Source: Aradus depressus
Lineage: Eukaryota; Arthropoda; Insecta; Hemiptera; Aradidae
Assembly (NCBI GenBank): GCA_963662175.1
Contig: OY759225.1
Span: forward strand, 3,100,001 to 3,164,000
Direction of reading: 5' to 3'
DNA length: 64,000 bases
The notes beneath the pieces were generated by a model. That model had not been told where the DNA came from and made no database searches. It worked only from the letters and a program-made list of their open reading frames with translations. Below, piece after piece: positions 32,028 to 41,708 of this stretch. How positions within the stretch are numbered: position 1 is the stretch's first letter; every line of letters starts with the position of its first letter. The position numbers and the translations under genes are program-made.

Positions 32028-32814
32028 TTGTAGGAATATTGAGGGTCAGTCAAAGATAGAAGAAAACACTATTCAAATGCCAACGTTTCGATATATTTTA
32101 TATCATCATCAGGGCCTACAAACATGATGGGGAATCAAGATTAGAATCACAATTATACAAAATTAGTGTGTTGATAAACATTACCGAACGTTAAAATACA
32201 TTGTAACGAGTTAAACATTGAACCTGACTTACTATGAATACATTACTAAACATTAAAATTAAATATAGATACATTGTTAACCATAAACATGAACATAGCA
32301 GGTGTTGGTCTAGAATGTCCAATAACAGGTCTCCAGCAGGGTCATTATACGAACTACCAAGAGCTACATGGTGCACGTTGAGGTCACCGCCAATAAGGAC
32401 CGGATCTGGGAGCTGACTCAAGATGTTGTCCCATTGCGATCTATTTATATTATGGTTGGGCTTGAGGTAGATAGACACTAAACTGATTGGGAAATCTCCC
32501 AGGTCGGCTCTCACTCCCGGCTACACTAATACAAATTAAAATTAAATATGAATACATCACTAAACATAAACATCCATTATTAATGTTTATGTTGATTAAT
32601 GTATCCATAGTAAGTCAGTTTCAATGTTTAACTTGTTATAATGTCTATTTTAACGTTCAGTAATGTTCATCAACACACTTTTGTTTATTTGTGATTCTAA
32701 TCTAGATCCCCCCCCCAAGTTTGTAGGCCCTGATGATGATATAAAATATATCGAAACGTTGGCATTTGAATAGTGTTTTCTTCTATCTTTGACTGACCCT
32801 CAATATTCCTACAA
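32028..32814. mobile_element. Foldback element with ~220-bp arms carrying a Jockey-type endonuclease fragment
   Basis: The left arm (about 32028-32250) begins TTGTAGGAATATTGAGGGTC and is mirrored by the right arm (about 32595-32814), which ends GACTGACCCTCAATATTCCT-ACAA. Each arm has a hammerhead-like core (32079-32115 minus, 32727-32763 plus). The centre (32240-32520, minus strand) encodes VSIYLKPNHNINRSQW and DPVLIGGDLNVHHVALGSS, a piece of a Jockey-clade AP-endonuclease (GGDLN is the conserved core). The element seems to have picked up or been hit by a Jockey fragment. Confidence 0.75.
32727..32763 (+). ncRNA. Candidate hammerhead-like motif (right arm)
   Basis: GCC (before 32730), CTGATGA (32730-32736), T, stem II GATATA/TATATC with loop AAA, GAAA (32753-32756), CGTT, then GGC (32761-32763) pairing with the initial GCC. 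Stem III is the palindrome AACGTT with no loop, so cleavage would be expected only in a dimeric form. A mirror copy is at 32079-32115. Confidence 0.45.
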
Positions 32815-32900
32815 CTGTCAATGTCTTTTGGTCTCTTGAGATTCTAACTGACAATATTAGCAAATTTTCTGGAATATATATAGAATTATTTTTATCTAAG

Positions 32901-33083
32901 GTGGTCTTCAAAGACTGTCCGATATAAGTAACCTTCTTGGAGAAGACTGGGTCCGCCTCGCCACAGAACTTGGAGTGAGTCCTTCTGAAGTGAACAGCAT
33001 CAAGACGGAACTCTGTGAAAGTAGTGTCGAGCATCAAGGAATGGCAATGTTGCGACTCTGGCTTCAAGGAAACAAAGCATCAG
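32901..33083 (+). CDS. Ank2: Giant ankyrin, exon 6 (death domain, N-terminal part)
   Basis: Acceptor TTTATCTAAG|GTGG, donor GCATCAG|GTAAGA; phase 1 in and out. The peptide GLQRLSDISNLLGEDWVRLA, then LGVSPSEVNSIKTE and QGMAMLRLWLQGNKAS, is a death domain (compare LGLSWTELARELNFSVDEI in vertebrates), with the conserved W-xx-LA and R-LW. In vertebrate giant ankyrins the giant exon precedes the death domain; here it follows. Confidence 0.95.
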
Positions 33084-33288
33084 GTAAGAAAGAAAATGTT
33101 AATATTGTTAGAAACTGAATAGGTTATATTTGTCTGTGGGTCATTTCATGTATTCATTGTTGATCTAGTTTGGTATATTACTTCCTCAGCGAAGTATAAG
33201 GGAAGTTATGTAATCGGTCAAAAATTCTATGCCAAATATAAAAAAAAAAAAAAAAATTTACAAATACCTTCATTATCGTTAGTTGCAG
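33084..33288 (+). other. Ankyrin intron with a short D2 repeat
   Basis: At 33180-33235, ACTTCCTCAGCGAAGTATAA then GGGAAGTTATGTAATCGGTC marks the start of a D2 copy, followed by a poly-A run. Confidence 0.7.
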
Positions 33289-33461
33289 TATTGGAGGAGT
33301 CACTGAGAAGGATAGGCAGAGAAGACATCCTGCAGCAGACCACTCTCAACTTTGATGAGACGACAGCCCTCAGTGAAGAACTGAGTCCTTCCTATATCAC
33401 CAGTCACAAGACTTTCAAAAGGGCAAGCATTGATACCAACATTGAGAAAACAACTCTAAGG
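33289..33461 (+). CDS. Ank2: Giant ankyrin, exon 7 (end of death domain, start of C-terminal region)
   Basis: Acceptor CGTTAGTTGCAG|TATTGG, donor CTAAGG|GTAAAT; phase 1 in, phase 0 out. The peptide VLEESLRRIGREDILQQ finishes the last death-domain helix. It is followed by a polar stretch ALSEELSPSYITSHKTFKRA that begins the C-terminal regulatory region. Confidence 0.93.
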
Positions 33462-33527
33462 GTAAATATATATTAAATAGAATTGTATGTGTGAATATTT
33501 ATAATTATATTACTGTATGTTTTAAAG

Positions 33528-33670
33528 TACAGCAGAGCGTCGATTATCCGAATTAATTAGGGAACACTTGAGCCAAGATCATTTGTCCAATGTGTGGATG
33601 GGTGTTTGGCGTTGGAAGCTATCCCTCAAACCGATTGGCTCCAATTTTATTAACTTCATTACAGTTCTTA
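33528..33670 (+). mobile_element. Tigger/pogo-like end fragment
   Basis: CAGCAGAGCGTCGATTATCC resembles the left end of the element at 36051 (CAGTAGAACCTCGATTATCC). No matching right end was seen before the adjoining MITE. Confidence 0.35.
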
Positions 33671-33671
33671 T

Positions 33672-34136
33672 ACAGGATGGCCCAGATAAGCGGGCCACAA
33701 GTGATATAACTCCTAAACGGTTAGAGATATCAAAATTGTGTATAGGACTAAAGTTGTAGCACTTGCCGAGAGCTATAGTTGCACATTTTTCTTTTTCTGA
33801 AGTTATTAAATTCCAACTACCTTCAGAATAAGATAAACGTGAAACTTTAAACGTTTTTGTTCCGAGAACTACTTGAAGTATCAAAAATCTGTTTGCACAG
33901 TTCTTCCTTGTTTCTTTAGTACTTTAATAAAATGTAATGGAACTTAAGGGTCAAAAGGGAACCCCGCCCTTCGAAGGGCTATTAGAGCTATTAAAAGGGT
34001 CATTTATGTCTTTTCGAGGACGCCATATCATAGCTCTCGGCGAGTGCTACAACTTTAGTCCTATGCACAATTTTGATATCTCTAACCGTTTAGGAGTTAT
34101 TTCACTTGTGGCCCGCTTATCTGGGCCACCCTGTAT
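33672..34136. mobile_element. TIR MITE (GGCCCAGATAAGCGGGCC family)
   Basis: The ends TACAGGATGGCCCAGATAAG and its mirror ending ATCTGGGCCACCCTGTA form inverted repeats of about 105 bp that include GGCCACAAGTGATATAACTC and CGGTTAGAGATATCAAAATT. TA/TATA flanks are at both ends. A partial second copy is at 25081-25434. No coding capacity. Confidence 0.85.
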
Positions 34137-34236
34137 ACATAATGTAGTATATTAATTTACTTCATTATAGTTATTATATACATAATTTAGTGTAGTTATT
34201 TACTTCATTATAGCCCTAAATTTCATCTTTTTCCAG

Positions 34237-34282
34237 GATTCTACGGTCATTGAAGTTGTGAGACGGGAAGATAAACGAAAAG
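34237..34282 (+). CDS. Ank2: Giant ankyrin, exon 8 (small charged exon)
   Basis: Acceptor ATCTTTTTCCAG|GATTC, donor GAAAAG|GTAATC; phase 0 in, phase 1 out. The peptide is DSTVIEVVRREDKRK. It is supported by splice sites, phase and charged composition shared with exon 9 rather than by a conserved domain. If the donor is skipped, the frame stays open through the following minisatellite to 35040. Confidence 0.8.
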
Positions 34283-35202
34283 GTAATCCAGTGCTAAAAT
34301 TGAAATTATTTTTTAAATCTTTTACTAAGTGTATCAGTCTTTCCACTCAACAAATCAGAACTCTATATATAGATATATATCTACATTCCTTCTGTCAGTA
34401 TATCTACATTCCTCTGTCAGTATATCTACATTCCTTCTGTCAGTATATCTACATTCCTTCTGTCAGTATATCTACATTCCTTCTGTCAGTATATCTACAT
34501 TCCTTCTGTCAGTATATCTACATTCCTTCTGTCAGTATATCTACATTCCTTCTGTCAGTATATCTATATTCCTTCTGTCAGTATATCTACATTCCTTCTG
34601 TCAGTATATCTACATTCCTTCTGTCAGTATATCTACATTCCTTCTGTCTGTATATCTACATTCCTTCTGTCAGTATATCTACATTCCTTCTGTCAGTATA
34701 TCTACATTCCTTCTGTCAGTATATATACATTCCTTCTGTCAGTATATCTACATTCCTTCTGTCAGTATATCTACATTCCTTCTGTCAGTATATCTACATT
34801 CCTTCTGTCAGTATATCTACATTCCTTCTGTCAGTATATCTACATTCCTTCTGTCAGTATATCTACATTCCTTCTGTCAATCAGAATCTTTCCTTTTATA
34901 GAAAATATCTATTGACCTATATATTGAAAACCTCTAACGTCGCATGTCTGCCACATTTTTACAAATGGAGTTGTTTTGAAAAAGTTTTATTAGAAGTAAT
35001 ACAAATATTTTTACCAGCGAAAAATCATTTATCAGCATAAAAACAGTTTTAAAAATGGAATGTACTGCAAAAACAGGAAATTGTTGTGATGAATCCATGA
35101 ATCATGAAATATGTAAATACCATTTTTCATTACATTTGCGAACTTAGCGTTTTTAGTTATGGTGAATTTATATTTATATTTATTATTTATTTATTGTTAA
35201 AG
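34283..35202 (+). other. Ankyrin intron 8 with minisatellite
   Basis: Apart from the minisatellite, the intron is AT-rich. The frame of exon 8 remains open for about 250 codons into it. Confidence 0.8.
34372..34880. repeat. 23-bp minisatellite, about 22 units
   Basis: The unit TATATCTACATTCCTTCTGT-CAG is repeated with rare changes (one unit lacks CTT, one has CTGTCTG, one TATATATAC). Because 23 is not a multiple of 3, all three frames cycle through the same 23 residues (YIYIPSVSISTFLLSVYLHS-type) without a stop. Confidence 0.95.
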
Positions 35203-35687
35203 GTCCTGAAAAAGATGATGACGAAAAGAAGTATACAGCTGAGGAAAAAATAGTTGAAGAGGAAGTTAAGAAAAGTGTATCTGAACGGAAAAAAGAAATA
35301 GAAAGACGTCTTTCCCAGGATATTGACGAAAAGAAAAAGTTACCAGTCAAAGAGACCAAGTCTAGTTTTAAGGAAAAACTTAAAAAACCCTCTGAATCAT
35401 CGGAATCGGAAAAGGAAATAGCCGAAGAGAAAGCAGTCTCTCCAGAACCGGCACATCTTTCGTTTGACGAAAAGCGGAAATCATTTGAGTTGGGCCTAAC
35501 TCCAAAGGGGAAACCTACGGATGTCAGTCAAAGGATGCTGGAGGAAGAGAAGAAATTGGAAGATTTACTACAACAATCCTCGGAAGAATTTGAAAATTTG
35601 TCTTTCCAAGAAAAAAGGAGATCATTTGAAAAAGGGTTGTCTATGAAGAAACCTGGAGATAAGTTGCCTGCCAATGAGAGATCTAAG
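35203..35687 (+). CDS. Ank2: Giant ankyrin, exon 9 (charged C-terminal linker)
   Basis: Acceptor TTTATTGTTAAAG|GTCC, donor TCTAAG|GTACCT; phase 1 in, phase 0 out. About 160 residues, very rich in Lys and Glu, probably disordered or helical. It has an internal repeat: LSFDEKRKSFELGL and, about 45 residues later, LSFQEKRRSFEKGL. No known domain. Length, composition and intact frame over 485 nt support coding. Confidence 0.9.
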
Positions 35688-35849
35688 GTACCTTTCATAG
35701 CTTACATTTATAGTTGATACATTTTTGATACTTTAAAATGGATTTTCAACCTCATCATATATGGCGTACAGGGAGAAATGTCCAATATTATTGCCCCAAT
35801 ATTTTTTTTATTCTATAGAAGTTCTCCCTGTTTTGCATGTTTGTTCGGT

Positions 35850-36560
35850 TTTTGAAAATATTGTCTATTTCACAAAATATATATAATATACGGTAAAGTA
35901 CTTTCGGCATTACTACCATCTTCAGCCACGACAAAAAATACTAAATGGAAGTTTAACAGATTCATATTCCGGACTTATATAATATTATAATACTCGAGTA
36001 ATGGCTGAAGATGTGAGCAATACCAAAAGTACTTCCATATATTATAAACAGTAGAACCTCGATTATCCGGGGTAATTTGGGGGGGGGGGGGGGGGGGGGA
36101 GAGGCCGCACGGATAAATGAAAACCACGGTTAATTGAGACACTTTTCATTTAAAAAATTACATATGTATGTACATTGTCATGTTGTAACGTTATCAGGGC
36201 TTGAAATAAGAATTAATCCTTTTTGTTTTTTGATGTTTGAAATGATTTACCTTACTTCAGTTCTAATTTTTCTCAAATTTATGACGTCATGGAGTCCAAA
36301 TTTTCCTGTTCGCGGAAGTTCAGGAGGACATCAACTGCTTCCATTGCTTGCGCCAAAACTGTCACCATTGTCACTCTACTCTGTCTCTAAGTTTCTAGGA
36401 ACCTATACTCACTGCTTACACACCAAGGTTAATCGCGAACACACATAATCGAGACACTGTTAATCGAGGTTCTACTGTATATATATTTTGTGAAATAGAC
36501 AATATTTTCCAAAAAAACGTTCGGTTTTCTTTATTTTTTATTATGTGTTTCATAATATCT
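35850..36560. mobile_element. Foldback element (17590-family ends) with a nested MITE
   Basis: The left end, AAAATATTGTCTATTTCACA, is mirrored by GTGAAATAGACAATATTTTC at about 36491-36510, followed by a CATAATATCTCCGC tail as in the related elements. Hammerhead-like cores lie at 35894-35929 (minus: CTGAAGA, GG..CC stem, GAAAGTACT) and, decayed (GAAA to AAAA), at 36004-36035. Confidence 0.7.
36051..36477. mobile_element. Tigger/pogo-like MITE
   Basis: The ends CAGTAGAACCTCGATTATCC and GTTAATCGAGGTTCTACTG are inverted, like pogo/Tigger termini. A G run of about 30 lies inside the left end (36069-36100). Open frame 36134-36448 has no transposase motif. Confidence 0.65.
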
Positions 36561-37081
36561 CCGCAGAAAATGTTAAGTATCAATATAATGAGTTTGAGTC
36601 TTGTAATAGGACCAGCTTCAAACTTCTTTGGATGTAGAGAGGATGAATGCAGACATTCCGTCTATCAAATTTTAATATTTTAGTATTTAAGAGGAACGTC
36701 TCAAGCGTCTGAATGTTGTGACATTGGAAAGTACAGATATTTGAAAGGCAGTGGGTGACCTGGCTACATTCTTATGAAAAAGCTGAGTATAATGTTTAAA
36801 TATCTGCATTCCTGAAGCCTAAGATAGAGCAGATAGTATCTCTGTGCTAACGGCGCCCCCAGCAATCCAACTCGACCATTCTGGCACCAGTCAGTCCAGA
36901 GACCCCGGTGATGCCGTTTCAAGTCCTGCCAGGCGAGCCCATGCCTAGAACACCCAGAATTTGAATGATTCCAAAATATATTGTCTCATTGAATTCACCC
37001 TAAAAATCGTATAATTTACTATTAAAACTTTTCTACACAAAAAATATTTGTTATTTATATATTTTGTTTACACAATTGTAG

Positions 37082-37211
37082 GATAATGAAGATAATGAAA
37101 ATAAATTCGAGGAGCAGAGACTAGCGGACCTTCGACGGGATTCTGAACTGTTTGAAGAAGTGAGCCAAGGTCTGGGAAGGTTAGAAAAAGGAATCGTGAA
37201 GCCACATCATG
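37082..37211 (+). CDS. Ank2: Giant ankyrin, exon 10 (charged linker)
   Basis: Acceptor TTTACACAATTGTAG|GATAATG, donor CATCATG|GTAAGT; phase 0 in, phase 1 out. The peptide DNEDNENKFEEQRLADLRRD, then LFEEVSQGLGRLEKG, continues the acidic/basic linker of exon 9. No domain recognised. Confidence 0.88.
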
Positions 37212-39292
37212 GTAAGTGCTCTTTGTATATCCATAAAGTTATTGATTTTCTTTGACAACTACTGTTTTAGTTAGTTTTTGGATAAAGGTCTTATGTTCTT
37301 TACTCAAGCAGGAAGGAAGTTATTTTATAACTTGCATATATACCTTTGGTAACTTAGATAAGATGCAAGTGCGCAACTCTTCTCGCGCATCTTCCACCTC
37401 CACGAGCCGATAGGAATGACTAGGAATGAGGCCCACCTATCGTGCACTAAATGAAAGCTGTTACTGTTCATAAATACAAGTTGAATAATTTTATGGAAAA
37501 AAAAAAAGTTTAATTAACCAGAATTAGGTATAATAGTGTCTTAAATAATCATTGTTTTTATAAAACATTGTTATAATAGGAGAAAGGAGCTGCGCCTTGA
37601 CTAGTCATTCCTCCCGATACTGGCTCGTGTTGCCTTCTGTTATAGATATATTTTTACTTTAATAGATAAATTTAGTTTTTTCTTCTCCAGCTCTACGGGG
37701 GATAGGGGAAGTTATGTAATCAGTCAGAAAGTCGATTTTGCGTTTTCCCCAAAACTTCACGTTTTCGCGACCTCCTGATTCCAATGAAAACATTTCCTAT
37801 CTGTCTGCATTTATATCTGGGAATATAGACGAATAGGCGCAGAATAAATATATCAACATTCTTGATATTCAGCCAAATAAGTGGAAGGAATGCGGGGGAG
37901 GAGGGTTGCTCAACAGAAAATCCCTATTTAATCGAAATTTGATATGTAAATGTAAAACAGTATAAGGACGATATCGATCAATTATCAGCCGAATCGACCT
38001 AAGGGAAGGGAGATGGGCTCAATTCAAAAACCCTAACAACTATTGATGTAACTTATGTATCAACAATGAATTTAGGGTGAGGATTCAGAAGTTTTAGAAT
38101 AAGACACCTATTGATTCCCAGGCATATCGATTAACTGGCTTCAGAAGGAGAGCGACAGTTGATTTGATCTGGGGAAGTACATTAACGGTGATTTACCACT
38201 GAGTGGATTAGGGTGGCTCCTGTAAGGCTCCTCACCGCTGAGTGGATTAGGGTGGCTCCTGTAAGGCTCCTCACCGCTGAGTGGATTAGGGTGGCTCCTG
38301 TAAGACTCCTCACCGCTGAGTGGATTAGGGTGGCTCCTGTAAGGCTCCTCACCGCTGAGTGGATTAGGGTGGCTCCTGTAAGGCTCCTCACCACTGAGTG
38401 GATTAGGGTGACTCCTGTAAGACTCCTCACCGCTGAGTGGATTAGGGTGACTCCTGTAAGACTCCTCACCGCTGAGTGGATTAGGGTGGCTCCTGTAAGG
38501 CTCCTCACCGCTGAGTGGATTAGGGTGACTCCTGTAAGACTCCTCACCGCTGAGTGGATTAGGGTGGCTCCTGTAAGGCTCCTCACCGCTGAGTGGATTA
38601 GGGTGGCTCCTGTAAGACTCCTCACCGCTGAGTGGATTAGGGTGGCTCCTGTAAGGCTCCTCACCACTGAGTGGATTAGGGTGACTCCTGTAAGACTCCT
38701 CACCGCTGAGTGGATTAGGGTGGCTCCTGTAAGGCTCCTCACCGCTGAGTGGATTAGGGTGACTCCTGTAAGACTCCTCACCGCTGAGTGGATTAGGGTG
38801 GCTCCTGTAAGGCTCCTCACCGCTGAGTGGATTAGGGTGGCTCCTGTAAGACTCCTCACCGCTGAGTGGATTAGGGTGGCTCCTGTAAGACTACTCACCG
38901 CTGAATGGATTAGGGTGGCTCCTGTAAGGCTCCTCACCGCTGAGTGGATTAGGGTGGCTCCTGTAAGACTCCTCTACGCATTATATAGATATGTGTACTT
39001 AAAGAGAGGCACATTCTCATTTCTTGCTCCGTAAATATCGTTGTCATAAGAGAGGACCAATAATTGAACCCTGCGGAACTCCACAATACATCGCCTAAAG
39101 TATAGATGTAGACCCGTTCTGCATCATATATGTATACATCCCGAGCACAATAATTTAATTTACTTACGTATATTGTGGCCTATACAATTGTTGTATATTC
39201 GTCTTTAATGCATGATCCTGGGCTACTAAACCGTTTGTATGAGAATTATGCATTTATATTCTGTAAAATGATTTTGAAATTACTTGTTTCAG
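37212..39292 (+). other. Ankyrin intron 10 with D2 repeat and 39-bp minisatellite
   Basis: 37676-38150 is a D2 copy (GGGGAAGTTATGTAATCAGT and later ATATATCAACATTC motifs), immediately followed by the minisatellite. The remaining 37212-37675 and 38976-39292 show nothing. Confidence 0.8.
38200..38975. repeat. 39-bp minisatellite, about 20 units
   Basis: The unit CGCTGAGTGGATTAGGGTGG-CTCCTGTAAGGCTCCTCAC varies mainly at two sites (GTGGCTCC/GTGACTCC and AAGGC/AAGAC). As 39 is a multiple of 3, both strands carry long frames (AEWIRVAPVRLLT and its antisense). No exon boundary supports translation. Confidence 0.95.
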
Positions 39293-39361
39293 AACTTCTT
39301 TCCCCCAACGTTGTGAAGACGCCACCACCAAGTCCTGCCGACTTCACAAAAGACAGCCAAG
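39293..39361 (+). CDS. Ank2: Giant ankyrin, exon 11
   Basis: Acceptor TACTTGTTTCAG|AACTT, donor CAGCCAAG|GTAAAA; phase 1 in and out. The peptide ELLSPNVVKTPPPSPADFTK has a proline-directed TPPPSP motif. It is short but well bounded. Confidence 0.85.
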
Positions 39362-39501
39362 GTAAAATTATATTTGTTTTAAGAAATAAATGTATCATTT
39401 CAATACTGGAAACTGCAAACAATTATACTGTTGAAAATGCTTAGGTATATATTTGTGTTTTTCCTTCAAAACATTTTACTGAGAGATTTTAATCTGAAAG
39501 A

Positions 39502-40096
39502 GAGCCCCGGTAGCTAAGAGGTATCATACTTGTCTCCTGAGCTCAAAATGAGTGACTAGTGGATGCCCCAGATATTATCAAGGAGACTTTAACTCCAAAC
39601 TTTTCTTCTTTATGAGGACCACAACTGTTCATATAGAGGCATCGAGACTGCAGATCATGTAGTCGTCGATTGCCCGCTGTATGACCAGGCCAGGGTGGAA
39701 TTGATTCGCGGTACCTGAAACTGAATCTGTGGACGCCCTGTGGGCTACCCTGGTGAATACAGAAAAAAAAATCGGTGTGACAGGCAGGGGTGAACATCAA
39801 TCGACATGGGTTGGTGGGTCGTTTGTCGCCCGCAGGCAGCCTTAGCCTCACAGGGTGATGTTGCACACGTACAAGGTGCACCCGAAAACAATAAATAATA
39901 AAAAAAAAAACTGTCTCGGGCCTTTACATTGCCAGATACTCGTTAAAGATCCCTAACTGAGGTAACTAAACCTAAGTAAGCAAAATTTAGAACTCTCATT
40001 GTAGAGTTAAGCTCATGTCCACCAAAGCGACGAAAGAGCGCTCAGGTAGTAGGCGATTTGATTTAGTAGATGAAACCCAGGAGTCACAATAACTAA
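39502..40096 (+). mobile_element. SINE-A copy interrupted by a non-LTR 3' end
   Basis: The head (39502-39545: CCCCGGTAGCTAAGAGG, TCCTGAGCTCAAAATGAG) and body (39912-40096: CAGATACTCGTTAAAGATCC, CGACGAAAGAGCGCTCAGGT, GGAGTCACAATAACTAAC) are separated by the insertion listed next. Confidence 0.75.
39546..39911 (+). mobile_element. 3' end of a non-LTR retrotransposon (5'-truncated)
   Basis: A + strand frame encodes CSYRGIETADHVVVDCPLYD-QARVEL, the C-terminal zinc-knuckle-like C..DH..DCPLYD region of R1-type ORF2, and stops soon after. It ends with ATAAATAATAAAAAAAAAAA. It is inserted inside the head of a SINE-A. Whether it is the same family as 1-2035 cannot be seen, because that copy lacks its 3' end. 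Confidence 0.75.
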
Positions 40097-40182
40097 CTTT
40101 CTGAAAAAGCTGTGATTGAATGTTTGCTGTTTAATTATGTTAATTTATGATAATATTATCATTAATATATATTTTCTTTTAG

Positions 40183-40236
40183 ACAATAAAAGATGGGGTC
40201 CATCGGAGAAGGATTCTCCTCTTCTCGATAAAGAAG
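40183..40236 (+). CDS. Ank2: Giant ankyrin, exon 12
   Basis: Acceptor TATTTTCTTTTAG|ACAAT, donor AAAGAAG|GTAAGC; phase 1 in and out. The peptide is DNKRWGPSEKDSPLLDKE. It joins the giant exon as KE-VRSDDDDSL in phase. Confidence 0.85.
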
Positions 40237-41099
40237 GTAAGCCAAATAAATAAATTCCAATAACATTTTCTTCTTGTGTTAAGAGAGCTCTATCTATACT
40301 GAAGATTGGGTTTCTCCTTTAGTTTCTGTTAACATGATTTTTAATATATCTAAACTTTCAAAATTATATATATGAGTAAAATGAGAATATATTTTTATTA
40401 TTTCATTTGTGTATTATGTGCATGAGTAAACCCTAAAATAAAAAATTATACGATAGAGGTCTCAATAAAATTTACTACATAATAAATATACAAAGGTCAT
40501 TTGAATTAAAATTATTTTACGTAAAAAAAAATTGATATAAAAATTTATTTATAAAGTAAGGTATACTGGATAAATTTTTATCGTGGTCTTATTTGATAAG
40601 GTTATTTAGCGTAGTGGTGTATACAAAAAGAACTTTTTAAATCTCTTTTCTGAATTTTTAATTGTGCTCATATAGTTAATGAACAACTTATAGACACACA
40701 CACACACATATATATATAGTTGACTAACACAGAAGCTTTGGATTCTGCATACTAAATTTTGTGTCGATACATTCATTATCGGAGGATTTTGGATTGAAGG
40801 GATTGTATGCGCTGCAAACTGGAAACCTTGGCAGAACTCCGGTGTTCAAGTTCGTAAGTGTACGTCGGTTTCAGCACTGCATTGTATATAAAGTCGCTTT
40901 ATTTCCAAAGTTAATTATAAGATCTTTTGTCTAGTAGTCTTAGTTTGTAGCGTCTGTTCTTTTCATGTTTTTTTAGTCTCGTGTGGGGGTTTCATGTTAA
41001 TCGCTTGTCAGGTTGAAGGCCTAGATTGAGGACATCGTTTTTTGAAGGGATTGGATTATTGTTAAGGTCTACTGGAAGGCAGGTTTATTTGCGACATTC

Positions 41100-41340
41100 A
41101 TTTTAACTCTCCACTTTTTGCACCAGGACTGAAAGGATATCATCTATTGTTGAAGGTGTCTGGATGATAGGACTGGGTTGAGATGAGGAGAAAAGATGAC
41201 AGTGTGATCTGTAAAGGAGTGGAGTTGTGATGATGGATGGGTGTGGATATCAGCTGTGTACATTGTGTAGAGGATAGGACACAGCATACCTCCTTGAGCG
41301 ACGCCAGCCTTTTGTACAAAACCCCACAACCTTAAAATAC
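41100..41340 (-). mobile_element. Jockey-clade reverse transcriptase fragment
   Basis: Minus strand: AGVAQGGMLCPILYTMYTAD-IHTHPSSQLHSFTDHTVIF matches the G(V)PQGSVLSPLLYxxYTADIP...YADDT region of Jockey RTs. The catalytic YADD has become FTDH, so it is inactive. Flanks do not continue the domain in frame. Confidence 0.8.
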
Positions 41341-41451
41341 TACTTTTTTCCTTAATTTTTCCTTTCTATCAAATGTTTTTTGCCTACTGATTTTTCACTA
41401 GATCTCTGTATCACCCTTAAATGTTGTGCAAAGTTTCAACAATATTTCACA

Positions 41452-41708
41452 GGTTGTCACATAATAGTATGACCTTTCACATATTTTTATTAGAAGTAGC
41501 TACCCGGCTTTCGAGGTTTCCCTCATCATCAGGCAGTCTACAAAAGAAACCATCCTTAGTATAATATAACTTTTTATATTATACTAAGGATGGTTTCTTT
41601 TGTAGACTGCCTGATGATGAGGAAAACCTCGAAAGCCGGCTAGCAACTTCTAATAAAAATATGTGAGAGGTCATAACTATATTGTATTTGACAACCTGTG
41701 AAATAATC
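41452..41708. mobile_element. Near-perfect hairpin element with hammerhead-like cores
   Basis: Arms of about 125 bp (CAGGTTGTCA at 41452 and mirror TTGACAACCTG ending about 41700) meet at TATAATATAAC/TTTTTATATTATA near 41570, so the element is almost entirely a snapback. Each arm carries a core (41498-41535 minus, 41608-41645 plus). The arms differ by only a few bases, suggesting a young element. Confidence 0.85.
41608..41645 (+). ncRNA. Candidate hammerhead-like motif in hairpin element
   Basis: TGC (41608-41610), CTGATGA (41611-41617), T, stem II GAGG/CCTC closing AAAA, GAAA (41631-41634), palindromic stem III AGCCGGCT, A (41642), then GCA (41643-41645) pairing with TGC. Every hammerhead core position is present. 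Stem III has no loop, so a dimer would be needed. Confidence 0.45.

Larger units (their letters stand above)
31191..32900 (+). other. Ankyrin intron with a SINE and a foldback element
   Basis: It contains SINE-A (31727-31932) and the foldback carrying a Jockey endonuclease piece (32028-32814). 31232-31726 is AT-rich with several AATAAA motifs and no element recognised. Confidence 0.8.
35688..37081 (+). other. Ankyrin intron 9 with a nested foldback and MITE
   Basis: 35850-36560 is a foldback element with a Tigger-like MITE inside. 36580-37070 is unremarkable apart from a GC-rich patch at about 36845-36960 with no recognised origin. Confidence 0.8.

Noticed and set aside
38182..39034. Long frames on both strands (251 and 273 codons)
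   Set aside because: They arise from a 39-bp minisatellite whose unit is a multiple of three; no exon boundaries or domains.
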